This document shows, piece after piece, positions 1 to 9,001 of a DNA stretch of 64,000 nt. Location: the NCBI RefSeq assembly GCF_002165575.1, contig NZ_MXQF01000026.1:1-64000 (forward strand). The letters run 5' to 3'. The notes under the pieces were generated by a model, which saw only the letters and a list, made by a program, of their open reading frames with translations, had not been told where the DNA came from and searched no databases. Every line of letters begins with the position of its first letter. Within the stretch, counting starts at the first letter, position 1. Position numbers and translations under genes: made by a program. The DNA is from Pseudoalteromonas sp. A601. GTDB taxonomy: Bacteria > Pseudomonadota > Gammaproteobacteria > Enterobacterales > Alteromonadaceae.

Positions 1-60
1 GCATTATAGGGAGAACAGATTTTTACGCAAGTGTTTTTTAAAGAAAACTTAAAATAAAGT
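1..60 (-). promoter_or_regulatory. rRNA-operon-type promoter reading out of the window
   Basis: Read on the minus strand there is a TTGCGT -35 box (25-30), a 16-bp spacer and a perfect TATAAT -10 box (3-8) followed by GC, with an A/T-rich UP-like tract just upstream (31-60). The 16-bp spacer and GC start of the discriminator are typical of gammaproteobacterial rrn P1 promoters. The neighbour yrdA lies beside an rRNA operon in Escherichia coli (rrnD), so an rRNA operon probably begins just left of position 1. The transcribed part is outside the window. Confidence 0.65.
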
Positions 61-192
61 GCTGTTCGCTTGATTTACGACCGAAACACCTTAAAACCGC
101 TAGTTTAGTAGTCAATTCACTTCCTCTCTGGCCATTTTATAAGCTCTACTGCTATCATCAACTTTAATTGCTTTCATTTTATTAGGTGTTCT

Positions 193-726
193 ATGACTAT
201 CCGTTCTTATAAAGGAGTTACTCCTACTTTTAACCAATCTGTCTATATAGATGAATCAGCAGTATTGGTCGGTGATATCACATTGGGTGACCACAGCAGT
301 GTTTGGCCATTGGTCGCGGCTCGGGGAGATGTAAACTATATCCGCATTGGTGAGCGTACCAATATACAAGATGGCAGCGTGTTGCATTTAACTCGCTCAG
401 GTAAAAGCAACCCAAATGGTTACCCTCTCCTTATTGGCGACGATGTTACGGTTGGCCATAAAGTAATGTTACACGGGTGTCGTTTAGGCAATCGTATCTT
501 AGTTGGTATGGGTGCTATTGTTATGGATAATGCTATTGTCGAAGATGATGTAATTATAGGTGGTGGCTCCCTAGTGCCGCCTAATAAACGTTTAGAATCA
601 GGCTACCTTTATGTTGGTAGCCCTGTTAAACAAGCTCGCCCTTTAACAGAGCAAGAACTTAGCTTTTTAAAAATCTCTGCAAATAACTATGTTGAGCTAA
701 AAGACGAATACCTAGCAGAAGATTAA
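193..726 (+). CDS. yrdA: gamma-class carbonic anhydrase family protein (YrdA)
   Basis: A 177-residue left-handed beta-helix protein built from hexapeptide repeats, close to E. coli YrdA. Three histidines placed like the zinc ligands of gamma carbonic anhydrases are visible (about H65, H89 and H94, the last two in GHKVMLHGC). The C-terminal segment with ESGYLYVGSPVKQ is typical of the YrdA/CaiE branch. Family members bind metal as trimers, but many YrdA proteins have no proven carbonic anhydrase activity, so the physiological reaction is uncertain. It converges on the DUF1488 gene and the two stop regions overlap by a few bases. Confidence 0.93.
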   Translation: MTIRSYKGVTPTFNQSVYIDESAVLVGDITLGDHSSVWPLVAARGDVNYIRIGERTNIQDGSVLHLTRSGKSNPNGYPLLIGDDVTVGHKVMLHGCRLGNRILVGMGAIVMDNAIVEDDVIIGGGSLVPPNKRLESGYLYVGSPVKQARPLTEQELSFLKISANNYVELKDEYLAED

Positions 727-977
727 ATTAACGCCTTTATTTCAATTTGTCCCGCTGAGTTATACTCTTCATCTTCGATGAGTTGCTCAGCAAGTTCTTC
801 ATAATCAAAACGCAGTGATTCAAAATGTTGTTTAGCCGCTGTCATATCTGAGATTAATAAGCTTTGCGTATTCACAATGCACTCAACCATGAGTCCACTA
901 ACTTGCGCATAAAAGGTTAATAGCTGAGTTTGCTCATCAAATTCGGCTCTATCTATAAATTGAATAGCTTGATTCAT
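723..977 (-). CDS. DUF1488 family protein (YrdB-like)
   Basis: A small acidic 84-residue protein of the DUF1488 family, matching E. coli YrdB in size and position directly after aroE. The pattern is an N-terminal stretch similar to FIDRAEFDEQ and a C-terminal acidic helix with EELAEQLIEDEEYN. No catalytic motif or signal peptide is visible and the function is unknown. Its start codon overlaps the aroE stop by 4 bases, so the two are translationally coupled in one operon. Confidence 0.85.
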   Translation of the reverse strand: MNQAIQFIDRAEFDEQTQLLTFYAQVSGLMVECIVNTQSLLISDMTAAKQHFESLRFDYEELAEQLIEDEEYNSAGQIEIKALI

Positions 978-1798
978 TTAAACTCCCCTGCTTTTAATGC
1001 ACTAACTACGGGTAATATCTCTGGCATTTTATTGCGCCATACATAAAACGCTTGTGCGGCTTGGCCAACTAACATACCACTGCCATCTAAAACTGAAATA
1101 TCGGGTTTATTATCTTGCGCCCACTGCATGAATAAAGTGTTTTTAAGCGAATAGAACATATCATAAGCGCAATTACAGCCACTAAGGTGCTTTTTATCAA
1201 GCGCAGGTAGCTCACCCAGCATGCTGCTAGATGTTGAGTTTACAATTAGCGAGTAATCACTTACTGGTAAATCATCAAAACCATAACCTTTTATTTCGCC
1301 ATATTGTGCAAATAATTCAGCAAGCGCTTTTGCTTTTTCGCTAGTGCGATTAACGATAATAATTTCACTAGGCTGTTGAGCTAAAAGCGGTAACACCACG
1401 CCACGGGCAGCACCACCAGCACCAACTAACAGTATTCGCTTATCCTTCATAGCAACTTTGTTTGCTAGTAAGTCATTTACAAATCCTACACCATCGGTGT
1501 TGTCACCGAGTAAGCGACCATCATCAAGTAATTTAATGGTATTTACTGCACCAACGATTTTTGCAAGTTCTGTACGCTCATCGACCAGCTCATAGGCTTG
1601 TTCTTTAAATGGCATAGTGACATTAGCTCCGAGCCCACCTTGAGCAAAAAAGTCTCTCACTGATTTTTTAAAGCCGTCAATCGGTGCTAATATTGCGCGG
1701 TAGTCAATTTGCTCGCCTAATGAGGTTGCAAATTGCGTATGTATAGCGGGTGATTTTGAGTGTTCGATTGGGTTTCCAAAAACCGCATATTTGTCCAT
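974..1798 (-). CDS. aroE: shikimate dehydrogenase
   Basis: AroE reduces 3-dehydroshikimate to shikimate with NADPH in the cytoplasmic route to aromatic amino acids. The N-terminal substrate region GNPIEHSKSPAIH, the catalytic lysine in NVTMPFKE, the aspartate in GDNTDGVGF, the nucleotide loop GAGGAARG and the NADP-preferring NRT motif are all present. The ATG at 1798 gives 274 residues and starts MDKYAVFGNP as in relatives. An upstream GTG at 1819 would add seven residues that do not fit the family, so I reject it. An AGAGG ribosome site lies about 10 bases before 1798. The downstream DUF1488 gene overlaps it. Confidence 0.96.
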   Translation of the reverse strand: MDKYAVFGNPIEHSKSPAIHTQFATSLGEQIDYRAILAPIDGFKKSVRDFFAQGGLGANVTMPFKEQAYELVDERTELAKIVGAVNTIKLLDDGRLLGDNTDGVGFVNDLLANKVAMKDKRILLVGAGGAARGVVLPLLAQQPSEIIIVNRTSEKAKALAELFAQYGEIKGYGFDDLPVSDYSLIVNSTSSSMLGELPALDKKHLSGCNCAYDMFYSLKNTLFMQWAQDNKPDISVLDGSGMLVGQAAQAFYVWRNKMPEILPVVSALKAGEFK

Positions 1799-1851
1799 AT
1801 TCAAGCAACCTCTTTGCACAGTAAATACTGTTAATTAACGATGATAAAATT

Positions 1852-2289
1852 ATGATTAAACGACTTTTCTCAAAATCGAAACAAGCAGAGCCACAACAAG
1901 CTCCCTCGCCAGAAAAAACACCTTACCAGATGATGGGCGGTGAAAAAGGAGCACGTGCTCTGTCTGATAGATTCTACGACATAATGGCGAGCGATGAATA
2001 CGCCAAACCGTTATATGATATGCATCCTCAACCATTAGACCGTATACGCCAAGTTTTTTTTGAATTTTTGTCCGGTTGGTTAGGCGGCCCAGACTTGTTT
2101 GCAGAAAAGTACGGCCACCCAATGCTACGAAAACGCCATATGCCGTTCCCTATTGATCAGGACTTACGCGATCAATGGATGCATTGCATGAACAAAGCGT
2201 TAAATGCAGAAATTGATAATCCATTACTGCGTGAAGGGCTACGGAAATCTCTAGCACAACTTGCAAGCCATATGATTAATCAACACTAA
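1852..2289 (+). CDS. group II truncated haemoglobin
   Basis: A 145-residue globin of the truncated 2-on-2 class, group II (trHbO/YjbI type). The proximal haem ligand is about H96 in LRKRHMPFPID, the B10 tyrosine is about Y42 in RFYDIM, and the group II G8 tryptophan is about W109 in DQWMHCM. There is a 22-residue charged and proline-rich N-terminal extension before the globin core. Relatives bind oxygen or help detoxify peroxide and nitric oxide; which applies here cannot be told. It is divergent from aroE and precedes a haem-binding chemoreceptor gene in the same direction. Confidence 0.9.
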   Translation: MIKRLFSKSKQAEPQQAPSPEKTPYQMMGGEKGARALSDRFYDIMASDEYAKPLYDMHPQPLDRIRQVFFEFLSGWLGGPDLFAEKYGHPMLRKRHMPFPIDQDLRDQWMHCMNKALNAEIDNPLLREGLRKSLAQLASHMINQH

Positions 2290-2393
2290 AATAAATTATA
2301 GCAACTTTAACCTTTTAAGTTTGCGCTACATCAAAGCCCATTGCTTTTAAATAAAGATAATAATGTAATCTTGTTTAACAGAGCATATCGCGC

Positions 2394-3998
2394 GTGAAAT
2401 CCATTCAACATAAAATTTATGCACTACTTGCGCTCACTGGGGCGCTTGTTTTGTCTGCTAGTCTTTTTAGTAGTTCCAATCAGCAACATTCTCTCGCGCA
2501 AGATACTATTGAAAGTAATATAAAATTGCTTGCTGATAATTATTTTGACTCTATCAATACCATGATGCTCACTGGCACAATGGCTAATCGTGATATTTTA
2601 GGAAGTAAATTGCGTAGCCACCCTAATATTGAAGATGCGCATATAATTCGCAGCCCTATTGTGACAAAAGCATTCGGGCCTGGGAGTCAAAATCAGGCTC
2701 CAGTCACCTCTGCGGAACATTCAGCATTAACAGGCAAAGAAGCTCTATTTATTGAGCAACACAAAGGCACTCGTTTCATGACTTACTTAAAGCCAATGTT
2801 TGCACGCAGCGACTACAAAGGCACCAATTGCTTAGGATGTCATCAAGCAAAAGAAGGTGATGTGTTAGGCGTTGTTAAAATTAGCTATTCACTAGATGAT
2901 ATTGATGAAAAGGTCACTCGAAACACTCTAATTAACACGCTGTTACTCTCCACCTTGTTTTTAATTGCATTCGTATTATTAGGTTTGTTATTTAGAAAGA
3001 TATTCATTAAAAGACTTAAAAAAATGAATCATGTTATTCATTTAGCCACCAGCAATAATGATTTGAGTTTAACTATTGATGACAACAATAATGATGAACT
3101 TAGCTCTTTAGCCGGTAGCTTTAATCAGATGATAGGGGCATTTAAAGAAAATATTGCTCAAGTATCTCACTCATCGAAAGTACTAATTCATTGTGCAGAA
3201 TCAATTTATGCATCTGCAGATGCAACAGAACACGCAATTTTAAATCAAAAACAAGGGACTGATTCGGTCGCGGCTGCGATAAATGAACTTGAAAGCTCAT
3301 CAAATGAGGTAAAAAATACAACACATTTCGCCTCTGAAAAATCACAAAGCAGTAACTCACTCGCACAAGAGAGTTTACAAGTAGCAACATATACCGAGCA
3401 GAGTATTAATCAACTTGCCGAAGATGTACGCAGTGCGGCTGCGCAAGTAAGTCAATTACAAGCACAAACCATAGAAGTAGGAAATGTACTAGAGGTGATC
3501 AGTAGCATTGCTGAGCAAACTAACTTACTGGCACTTAATGCAGCAATCGAAGCTGCACGTGCAGGCGATACTGGTAGAGGGTTTGCTGTAGTGGCAGATG
3601 AGGTACGTACTTTAGCAACTCGTACACACGCTTCAACAGATGAAATTCGCCAAACAATTAATAAGCTGCAAGCTGAAGCGGCAAATACAGTCACAATGAT
3701 GAGCAGTTCTTGTGAGGAAGCTGATGAACGGGCATTGCAGGTTAAAAATGTCGCCCAAGCTCTACAGGAAATATCTTCGCAGATGAACGAAATCAATCAG
3801 CTGAATGTTCAAATCGCCAATGCCACCGAGCAACAAAACTTGGCTGCCGAAGAAATTAATCAAAGCGTAGTGGCGATTAGCGATAATGCTGAATGTTCGT
3901 TAGTTGATGCTAAAGATAATCAAAAAGTCAGCGAAGAGTTATTATCACTCGCTCGATCTTTAGACGAGAAAGTACGTTCCTTCAAACTGACTAAGTAA
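2394..3998 (+). CDS. methyl-accepting chemotaxis protein with periplasmic c-type haem site
   Basis: A 534-residue chemoreceptor. A first membrane helix (about 7-26) is followed by a periplasmic sensor of roughly 150 residues, a second membrane helix (about 180-200), a HAMP linker and a long signalling coiled coil. The hairpin tip is conserved (AEQTNLLALNAAIEAARAG, then GFAVVADEVRTLA). The sensor has a CLGCH motif at about residues 146-150, the CxxCH signature of covalent haem attachment, in a DUF3365/Tll0287-like context. It probably senses redox state, oxygen or another haem ligand and signals through CheA/CheW encoded elsewhere. It starts at GTG with only a weak ribosome site. Confidence 0.9.
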   Translation: MKSIQHKIYALLALTGALVLSASLFSSSNQQHSLAQDTIESNIKLLADNYFDSINTMMLTGTMANRDILGSKLRSHPNIEDAHIIRSPIVTKAFGPGSQNQAPVTSAEHSALTGKEALFIEQHKGTRFMTYLKPMFARSDYKGTNCLGCHQAKEGDVLGVVKISYSLDDIDEKVTRNTLINTLLLSTLFLIAFVLLGLLFRKIFIKRLKKMNHVIHLATSNNDLSLTIDDNNNDELSSLAGSFNQMIGAFKENIAQVSHSSKVLIHCAESIYASADATEHAILNQKQGTDSVAAAINELESSSNEVKNTTHFASEKSQSSNSLAQESLQVATYTEQSINQLAEDVRSAAAQVSQLQAQTIEVGNVLEVISSIAEQTNLLALNAAIEAARAGDTGRGFAVVADEVRTLATRTHASTDEIRQTINKLQAEAANTVTMMSSSCEEADERALQVKNVAQALQEISSQMNEINQLNVQIANATEQQNLAAEEINQSVVAISDNAECSLVDAKDNQKVSEELLSLARSLDEKVRSFKLTK

Positions 3999-4012
3999 AC
4001 CTTCATAAAAAT

Positions 4013-4032
4013 GGCGCTAATGTATTAGCGCC
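4013..4032. terminator. bidirectional hairpin terminator between the chemoreceptor gene and hemF
   Basis: GGCGCTAA and TTAGCGCC form a perfect 8-bp stem with a 4-base loop. Read on the minus strand the stem is followed by ATTTTTATG, which suits termination after hemF; on the plus strand the tail is only TTATG. Confidence 0.6.
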
Positions 4033-4039
4033 TTATGCC

Positions 4040-4091
4040 TAAATCGCTTTTAACTCCAACGACGCTCACATATTGAAGTGGCTTGGGTATA
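4040..4091. repeat. partial end of the inverted-repeat element found complete at 18512-18776
   Basis: This 52-base stretch beside the hemF stop matches one end of the complete element with a few substitutions and a small gap: TAAATCGCTTTTAA, then TCCAAC, then TTGAAGTGGCTTGGGTATA, the terminal repeat (18 of 19 matching). No partner arm was found nearby, so it looks like a solo end or decayed copy. Confidence 0.65.
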
Positions 4092-4099
4092 ATTTGGCT

Positions 4100-5050
4100 C
4101 TACAGTTGCCAGTCTCGAGCAACTAACTGATCGTGTTGCGTATCTAACCAGTTTTGTGGACGCAAGTAATATTGATATAAATTCGCTTCAGCGCTATCCG
4201 GCTCGGGGCTATAATTATATTCCCAACGGGCTAAAGGTGGCATCGACATTAAAATAGATTCAGTCCTGCCTCCTGTTTGCAAGCCAAACAAGGTTCCTCT
4301 GTCCCAAACAAGGTTAAACTCAACATAACGACCTCGACGATACAATTGAAAATCACGCTGTTGTTGGGTGTATTCGTCATTTTTACGACGTTCAATAATC
4401 GGTAAATAAGCATTGAGAAAACCATTACCGACGGCTTGCATAAACTCAAAGCTCTTTTCAAACCCTTGCTCGTTCAGATCATCAAAGAATAAACCGCCCA
4501 CACCCCGAGTTTCATTGCGATGCTTAATATAAAAATACTCATCACACCATTTTTTATAGTTCGGATAAACCTCATCACCAAACGGCGCACAGAGATCACT
4601 GGCAACTTGATGCCAATGCTTAACATCGTCAAACACAGGATAAAATGGAGTTAAGTCAAACCCACCACCAAACCACCAAATAGGTTGTTCGCCTTCTTTT
4701 TCTGCGATGAAAAAGCGTACATTGGCGTGGCTCGTAGGAATATGTGGGTTTTTAGGATGAATAACTAATGACACACCACAAGCGTGAAAACTGCGACCAG
4801 CAAGCTCAGGGCGATGCGCTGTCGCAGATGCTGGCATAGAAGCGCCAAAAACATGCGAGTAGTTAACACCGCCTTGTTCAATAACGTGACCATCACGAAT
4901 AACACGAGTGCGGCCACCGCCGCCTTCAGCTCGCTGCCAGCTATCTTCAACAAACTTGGCGCTACCATCAGCTTGTTCTAAGCCTTGGCAAATGCTGTCT
5001 TGCAATGCCATTAAATAGGTTTTTACTTGTTCGAGTAGGTTACTGTGCAT
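4100..5050 (-). CDS. hemF: oxygen-dependent coproporphyrinogen III oxidase
   Basis: HemF converts coproporphyrinogen III to protoporphyrinogen IX using oxygen, the aerobic step of haem synthesis in the cytoplasm. The 316-residue length is normal. Family signatures are clear: WWFGGGFDLTPFYP near the middle, and a C-terminal block with YVEFNLVWDRGTLFGL followed by GGRTESILMSMPP. The start lies 3 bases after the tsaC stop, so the two are co-transcribed. This tsaC-hemF neighbourhood is common; in E. coli the locus has tsaC and aroE but hemF is elsewhere. Confidence 0.97.
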   Translation of the reverse strand: MHSNLLEQVKTYLMALQDSICQGLEQADGSAKFVEDSWQRAEGGGGRTRVIRDGHVIEQGGVNYSHVFGASMPASATAHRPELAGRSFHACGVSLVIHPKNPHIPTSHANVRFFIAEKEGEQPIWWFGGGFDLTPFYPVFDDVKHWHQVASDLCAPFGDEVYPNYKKWCDEYFYIKHRNETRGVGGLFFDDLNEQGFEKSFEFMQAVGNGFLNAYLPIIERRKNDEYTQQQRDFQLYRRGRYVEFNLVWDRGTLFGLQTGGRTESILMSMPPLARWEYNYSPEPDSAEANLYQYYLRPQNWLDTQHDQLVARDWQL

Positions 5051-5053
5051 TGC

Positions 5054-5620
5054 TTATCCTCTAAATACTTTGCCTGTCATTACATCTTTAATGGTACTAG
5101 GTTGTGTGTTGCCGCCCAGTGGTTCATCGACATAAAATGCAACCTGCTCAGCAAACTCACTTTTAGCCATAACTATACTGGTGACCGTGTCTTGTCCAGA
5201 TAAGTTAGCACTGGTTGAAACTAAAGGCTTACCTAGCTCTTGGCACAAGCGTTTTACTGTTGGGTGATTGGTTACACGTACAGCAATAGTGTCGAACTGA
5301 CCCGTTAACCATTTAGGTGTATTTTTAGCTGCTGGCATAACCCAGGTAATCGCACCGGGCCAGCTAGAGAAAATATCAGCACGTTTATCCATTGGAATTT
5401 TTACATCATCAACATATTTTAATAATTGACCATAATTATCAGCAATTAAAATAAGCCCTTTTTCGACTGGACGATGTTTAATTGCTAATAAGCTTGCTAC
5501 GGCTTGTTGGTTATCTGGGTCGCAACCTAAACCAAATACAGCTTCAGTTGGATAAACAATTACACCACCTTGCTTTAATGCATCAACAGCAGTTAAAGGT
5601 GAAGGGATTGGATCTGTCAC
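5054..5620 (-). CDS. tsaC: threonylcarbamoyl-AMP synthase
   Basis: TsaC (YrdC/Sua5 family) makes threonylcarbamoyl-AMP from threonine, bicarbonate and ATP for the t6A37 modification of ANN-decoding tRNAs. The core signatures VIVYPTEAVFGLGCDP, KHRPVEKGLI and PLVSTSANLSG are present. A GTG start at 5620 (188 residues, beginning VTDPIPSP) has a GGAG ribosome site 6 bases upstream. An ATG at 5638 would add six residues but has no ribosome site, so I prefer 5620. It lies between hemF and the zinc-ribbon gene. Confidence 0.93.
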   Translation of the reverse strand: MTDPIPSPLTAVDALKQGGVIVYPTEAVFGLGCDPDNQQAVASLLAIKHRPVEKGLILIADNYGQLLKYVDDVKIPMDKRADIFSSWPGAITWVMPAAKNTPKWLTGQFDTIAVRVTNHPTVKRLCQELGKPLVSTSANLSGQDTVTSIVMAKSEFAEQVAFYVDEPLGGNTQPSTIKDVMTGKVFRG

Positions 5621-5652
5621 ACAAATCTCCAAATACAATAAAAGTTAAGCGT

Positions 5653-6225
5653 CTACTCGCTGACAGTGATTTTATGCGAGCAACTTTTCTGTGGGCATTG
5701 TAACACAACGCTGTTAGTCATTTGCTTTTGCATCATCACTGGCCACTGACACTCGGGGCAAGTATGTTCAATAGGTTTAAAATTAAGGGTATATTTACAG
5801 CTTGGGTAGCTATCGCAGGAATAAAATGTTTTGCCAAATTTATTACTGCGCGCAACTAACTGCCCTTTATTGCATTTAGGGCAAGTGGGTAACATTTCTT
5901 CATCTGGCTCTTTTTCATCGTGCACAATATAATGGCACTGAGGGTAACCAGTACAGCCAATAAACATGCCATAACGCCCATTCTTAACCACCAGCGGATT
6001 TCCACATTCAGGACACGGGCTGTCATCAAGTACTTTAATTTGTTGAGTATCGTGCTGTGCTAAGGGCCGAATAAAATCACACTTGGGGTAACTTGCACAA
6101 CCGAGAAAAGGTCCACTTTTACTGTTACGGATCACTAGCTCAGAACCGCATTGAGGGCAAATTTCGTATTCTTTTTCGAGGGCATGCTGGTTAGCAGAGA
6201 AAAGCGAATGATCTATTTTACTCAT
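5653..6225 (-). CDS. topoisomerase I-type zinc-ribbon protein (YrdD-like)
   Basis: A 190-residue protein made of four consecutive CxxC...C-type zinc ribbons like those at the C-terminus of DNA topoisomerase I. They begin CPQCGSELVIR, CPECGNPLVVK, CPKCNKGQLVA and CPECQWPVMMQ; the first three end in a GC..YPxC or SC..YPSC pattern and the fourth is diverged. It corresponds to E. coli YrdD at the same locus. No topoisomerase catalytic domain is present. It probably binds single-stranded nucleic acid, but its role is unknown. Confidence 0.88.
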   Translation of the reverse strand: MSKIDHSLFSANQHALEKEYEICPQCGSELVIRNSKSGPFLGCASYPKCDFIRPLAQHDTQQIKVLDDSPCPECGNPLVVKNGRYGMFIGCTGYPQCHYIVHDEKEPDEEMLPTCPKCNKGQLVARSNKFGKTFYSCDSYPSCKYTLNFKPIEHTCPECQWPVMMQKQMTNSVVLQCPQKSCSHKITVSE

Positions 6226-6286
6226 GTGATTCCAAAGCGATTGGCTAATTTTCGCCTAATATACCCAAACTAATTAAAGATACAAG

Positions 6287-6760
6287 TTAATGTAATACCT
6301 CTGCTGGCTCGTCAAAAATAAGATCTTCCATTTGCGAATAAGCAAGCTCAGAGCCTGGCACATTAAAGAGCACCATCAACACAACCCATTTTAAGTCATC
6401 AAGACCAATATAAGATTTGTCTAGCGCGGATAATCGATCCATTACCATTTCTCGAGTTACATTATTGATAACCCCAATTTGCTCTACGAACATTAAAAAG
6501 CCTCGACACTCGGTACTAAGCATCTGACATTCACTATCGGTAAAAATTCGTACGGCATGATGCGGGTAGGCATTTAAATAGGGCACTTCGTCACTATGTT
6601 GCAAGTCAGCCAATTGCTCAAGCCAATCAAGGGCTTTGAATATTTCGGGTTTATTAAAGCCTGCACGCAATAACTCGTCAGTAAGCTCATTTTGCTCAAC
6701 AAAAATTTCAGCTTCGCTGTGGATATAATTTTCAAACAAATACATAAGAATATCGAACAT
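6287..6760 (-). CDS. smg: Smg family protein (DUF494)
   Basis: A 157-residue member of the Smg/DUF494 family, starting MFDILMYLFENYIHSEAE as in relatives and conserved along its length. It is encoded 1 base downstream of the dprA stop, the usual dprA-smg order in gammaproteobacteria. No catalytic motif is evident and the function is not established. Confidence 0.93.
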   Translation of the reverse strand: MFDILMYLFENYIHSEAEIFVEQNELTDELLRAGFNKPEIFKALDWLEQLADLQHSDEVPYLNAYPHHAVRIFTDSECQMLSTECRGFLMFVEQIGVINNVTREMVMDRLSALDKSYIGLDDLKWVVLMVLFNVPGSELAYSQMEDLIFDEPAEVLH

Positions 6761-6761
6761 A

Positions 6762-7850
6762 TTATGTTGCTCCTAACTTGATATAGCCGTCTAAGACTCG
6801 CTCCACTTTATCGTCTAATTCAAGATCGAGTAAACGGGTCTGTACTTTGTCAATCGGCAACTCACAGCGCCGAGCAATTACATCTACAGGTGTTACTTCA
6901 AAACCTACACTTTTGAGCACTGCACATTCGGGCTCATTTTCAATCGGCTCTTCTATATTATATAGACTGTTTTGACCAAAAAAGCTCACCTCCTCTAAAA
7001 TATCACTGACATTTTCGACTAATTTAGCCCCCTGCTTTATTAAAAAATGACTCGCTTGTGATAATGGATTTTTAATAGAGCCAGGTACAGCAAACACCTC
7101 TTTATTTTGCTCAAGTGCATAGCGCACGGTAATTAATGAGCCACTTTTAATCTCGGCTTCAACAATCAGCACGCCTAACGATAGCCCCGAAATAATTCTA
7201 TTTCGCCTTGGAAAGTTATTAGAGTTAGCCGCCGTCCCTGGTAAAAACTCACTAACTAGCACACCATTTTTTAATACTTGATCAGTTAATAGTTTATGGC
7301 GTTTTGGGTAATAAATATCAACCCCGGTGCCAAGTACTGCAATTGTTTTACCTGTACTTGATAATGCCCCTTTATGAGCAGCACCATCTATGCCCAATGC
7401 CAAGCCGGAGGTAACTGTTAAACCGGCTTCACATAACTGGTGGGCAAATTGCGCAGCTATCTCAAGGCCTATAGGGGTTGCATTTCGACTGCCCACAATG
7501 GCTATTTGCGGACTCAACAGTAAATCACAATTACCACGACAAAACAGTAATAGTGGGGCGCTGGCAATTTCTTTTAATAATGGCGGGTAACGTGAATCAA
7601 AATAGCTTATAGCTTGGATGTCGGCTTGATTAATTAGGGTTTCGTAGTGCTTAACTTGCGTCCAATTGGTAGCCACTATATTAGTGGCAACTTGCTGATT
7701 CAAACCTAATGCAAGTAATTGCTCATGTGATAACGTAAATAAATCTGCTAAGGGTAACTTTTGGACCAATGCCAATAAGGTTTTAACCCCCAACCCTTTG
7801 CATAAATAAAAGGCAAGCCAATGTGTTAACTTACCATATGACTGTTCCAT
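6762..7850 (-). CDS. dprA: DNA-processing protein DprA (Smf)
   Basis: DprA binds incoming single-stranded DNA in natural transformation and loads RecA. The Rossmann-fold core is clear in the middle third: GSRNATPIGLEIA, TSGLALGIDGAAHKGAL, AVLGTGVDIYYPKRH and FPRRNRIISGLSLGVLIVEA. An N-terminal helix-hairpin-helix-like region and a C-terminal winged-helix DML1-like domain flank it. The 362-residue length is normal. It is followed immediately by smg and preceded by a divergently unrelated LysM gene in the same direction. Confidence 0.95.
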   Translation of the reverse strand: MEQSYGKLTHWLAFYLCKGLGVKTLLALVQKLPLADLFTLSHEQLLALGLNQQVATNIVATNWTQVKHYETLINQADIQAISYFDSRYPPLLKEIASAPLLLFCRGNCDLLLSPQIAIVGSRNATPIGLEIAAQFAHQLCEAGLTVTSGLALGIDGAAHKGALSSTGKTIAVLGTGVDIYYPKRHKLLTDQVLKNGVLVSEFLPGTAANSNNFPRRNRIISGLSLGVLIVEAEIKSGSLITVRYALEQNKEVFAVPGSIKNPLSQASHFLIKQGAKLVENVSDILEEVSFFGQNSLYNIEEPIENEPECAVLKSVGFEVTPVDVIARRCELPIDKVQTRLLDLELDDKVERVLDGYIKLGAT

Positions 7851-7879
7851 GCTCTCTCCTTAGAGCACTCAAACCTGTA

Positions 7880-9001
7880 TTAATTTATAACTGCAAAATC
7901 ACCGACGCGGATTGGGTGCTGATTTTTTACGATTAAGGCATAGCTAACGTTGTCATATACTTTAAACACCATTAACTCACCTACTTTTTCTTTTGGCATA
8001 TGCCAAACTGTAGCATCTTCATCTGCTTCTACACCAAAAAACTCACTAGTTTTTGTGATCAGCTTTTCCAAACTATTTGAGTCTTCTTTATATCTTGGTC
8101 CGTTACGACCGTCAAATACGGTTGGAGATTGACGCTCTATATCTAATATATGGCCAGCTTTAATTTGCTGCTCAGTACCTAAGTTTAGCACTACAATATC
8201 CATAGTGCTAAATTCTCGCAATTCATTTACTGCGGCAATAATGTTACCTGTAACAGGCTGCTCAGGACGCTGCATCGTAAAAAATGCAGGCAGTGCTTGC
8301 CCTTCCATTGCTGGTAATAAAAAATCCGTTGGTCTGATTTCTTGCTTTACACTTTCAATTCTAACCGATGCCGGTACAGCATTTTCTACATCACCACCAC
8401 GAAATGCCCTACCAATCCCTACCAATACTGATTTATAAGCCAATACTTCATCACTATCTATGTCAGTATAAGCCTCTCCTTTTCGGTAAATGGCATAGCT
8501 TTCGTGTTGTTTTAAGTTCCCTTTAACATACACAATATGCCCTTTTGTATTCATTTTAGTATTTTCGTTCGCACCTAAAATGTATGGCTTATCTGCAATA
8601 TTATCACCACTAATTGCTCGTTCATAAGTTAAATACGGTCTTAATAATTCTAATGGTAGCGTCGGTATTGCGTTTTTACCTTTAGGGGTTATACGGCCCT
8701 GCGGAGAAAGCTTTTTATAGCCACTATTAATAACCAATCGCGGATTTCCGTGCTCATCATATATTAAAGAAAGTGCATCACCGGGATAAATGAGGTGTGG
8801 GTTATTAATTTGTGGGTTCATTTGCCAAAGCTCTGGCCATAGCCAAGGTTCGCTCAAATAAATAGCAGAAATATCCCACAAAGTGTCACCCTTTTTTACA
8901 ACATATTGTTTAGGCGCATCTTTTTTTATAGATAGAACGTCCGCATAAGACGAAAAAGCAGTGCTTAATGTAAGCAATGCAGCTAAAAATGGGTATTTCA
9001 T
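7880..9001 (-). CDS. secreted LysM-domain protein
   Basis: A 373-residue exported protein. Residues 1-20 form a signal peptide, and residues about 33-80 form a LysM peptidoglycan-binding domain (YVVKKGDTLWDIS to IYPGDALSL). The remaining part is an uncharacterised periplasmic region common to the gene found between dprA and def in gammaproteobacteria. The ATG at 9001 has an AAGGAAG ribosome site, while the longer in-frame start at 9040 would put 13 charged residues before the signal peptide. It is divergent from def, with about 117 bases holding both promoters. Confidence 0.88.
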   Translation of the reverse strand: MKYPFLAALLTLSTAFSSYADVLSIKKDAPKQYVVKKGDTLWDISAIYLSEPWLWPELWQMNPQINNPHLIYPGDALSLIYDEHGNPRLVINSGYKKLSPQGRITPKGKNAIPTLPLELLRPYLTYERAISGDNIADKPYILGANENTKMNTKGHIVYVKGNLKQHESYAIYRKGEAYTDIDSDEVLAYKSVLVGIGRAFRGGDVENAVPASVRIESVKQEIRPTDFLLPAMEGQALPAFFTMQRPEQPVTGNIIAAVNELREFSTMDIVVLNLGTEQQIKAGHILDIERQSPTVFDGRNGPRYKEDSNSLEKLITKTSEFFGVEADEDATVWHMPKEKVGELMVFKVYDNVSYALIVKNQHPIRVGDFAVIN

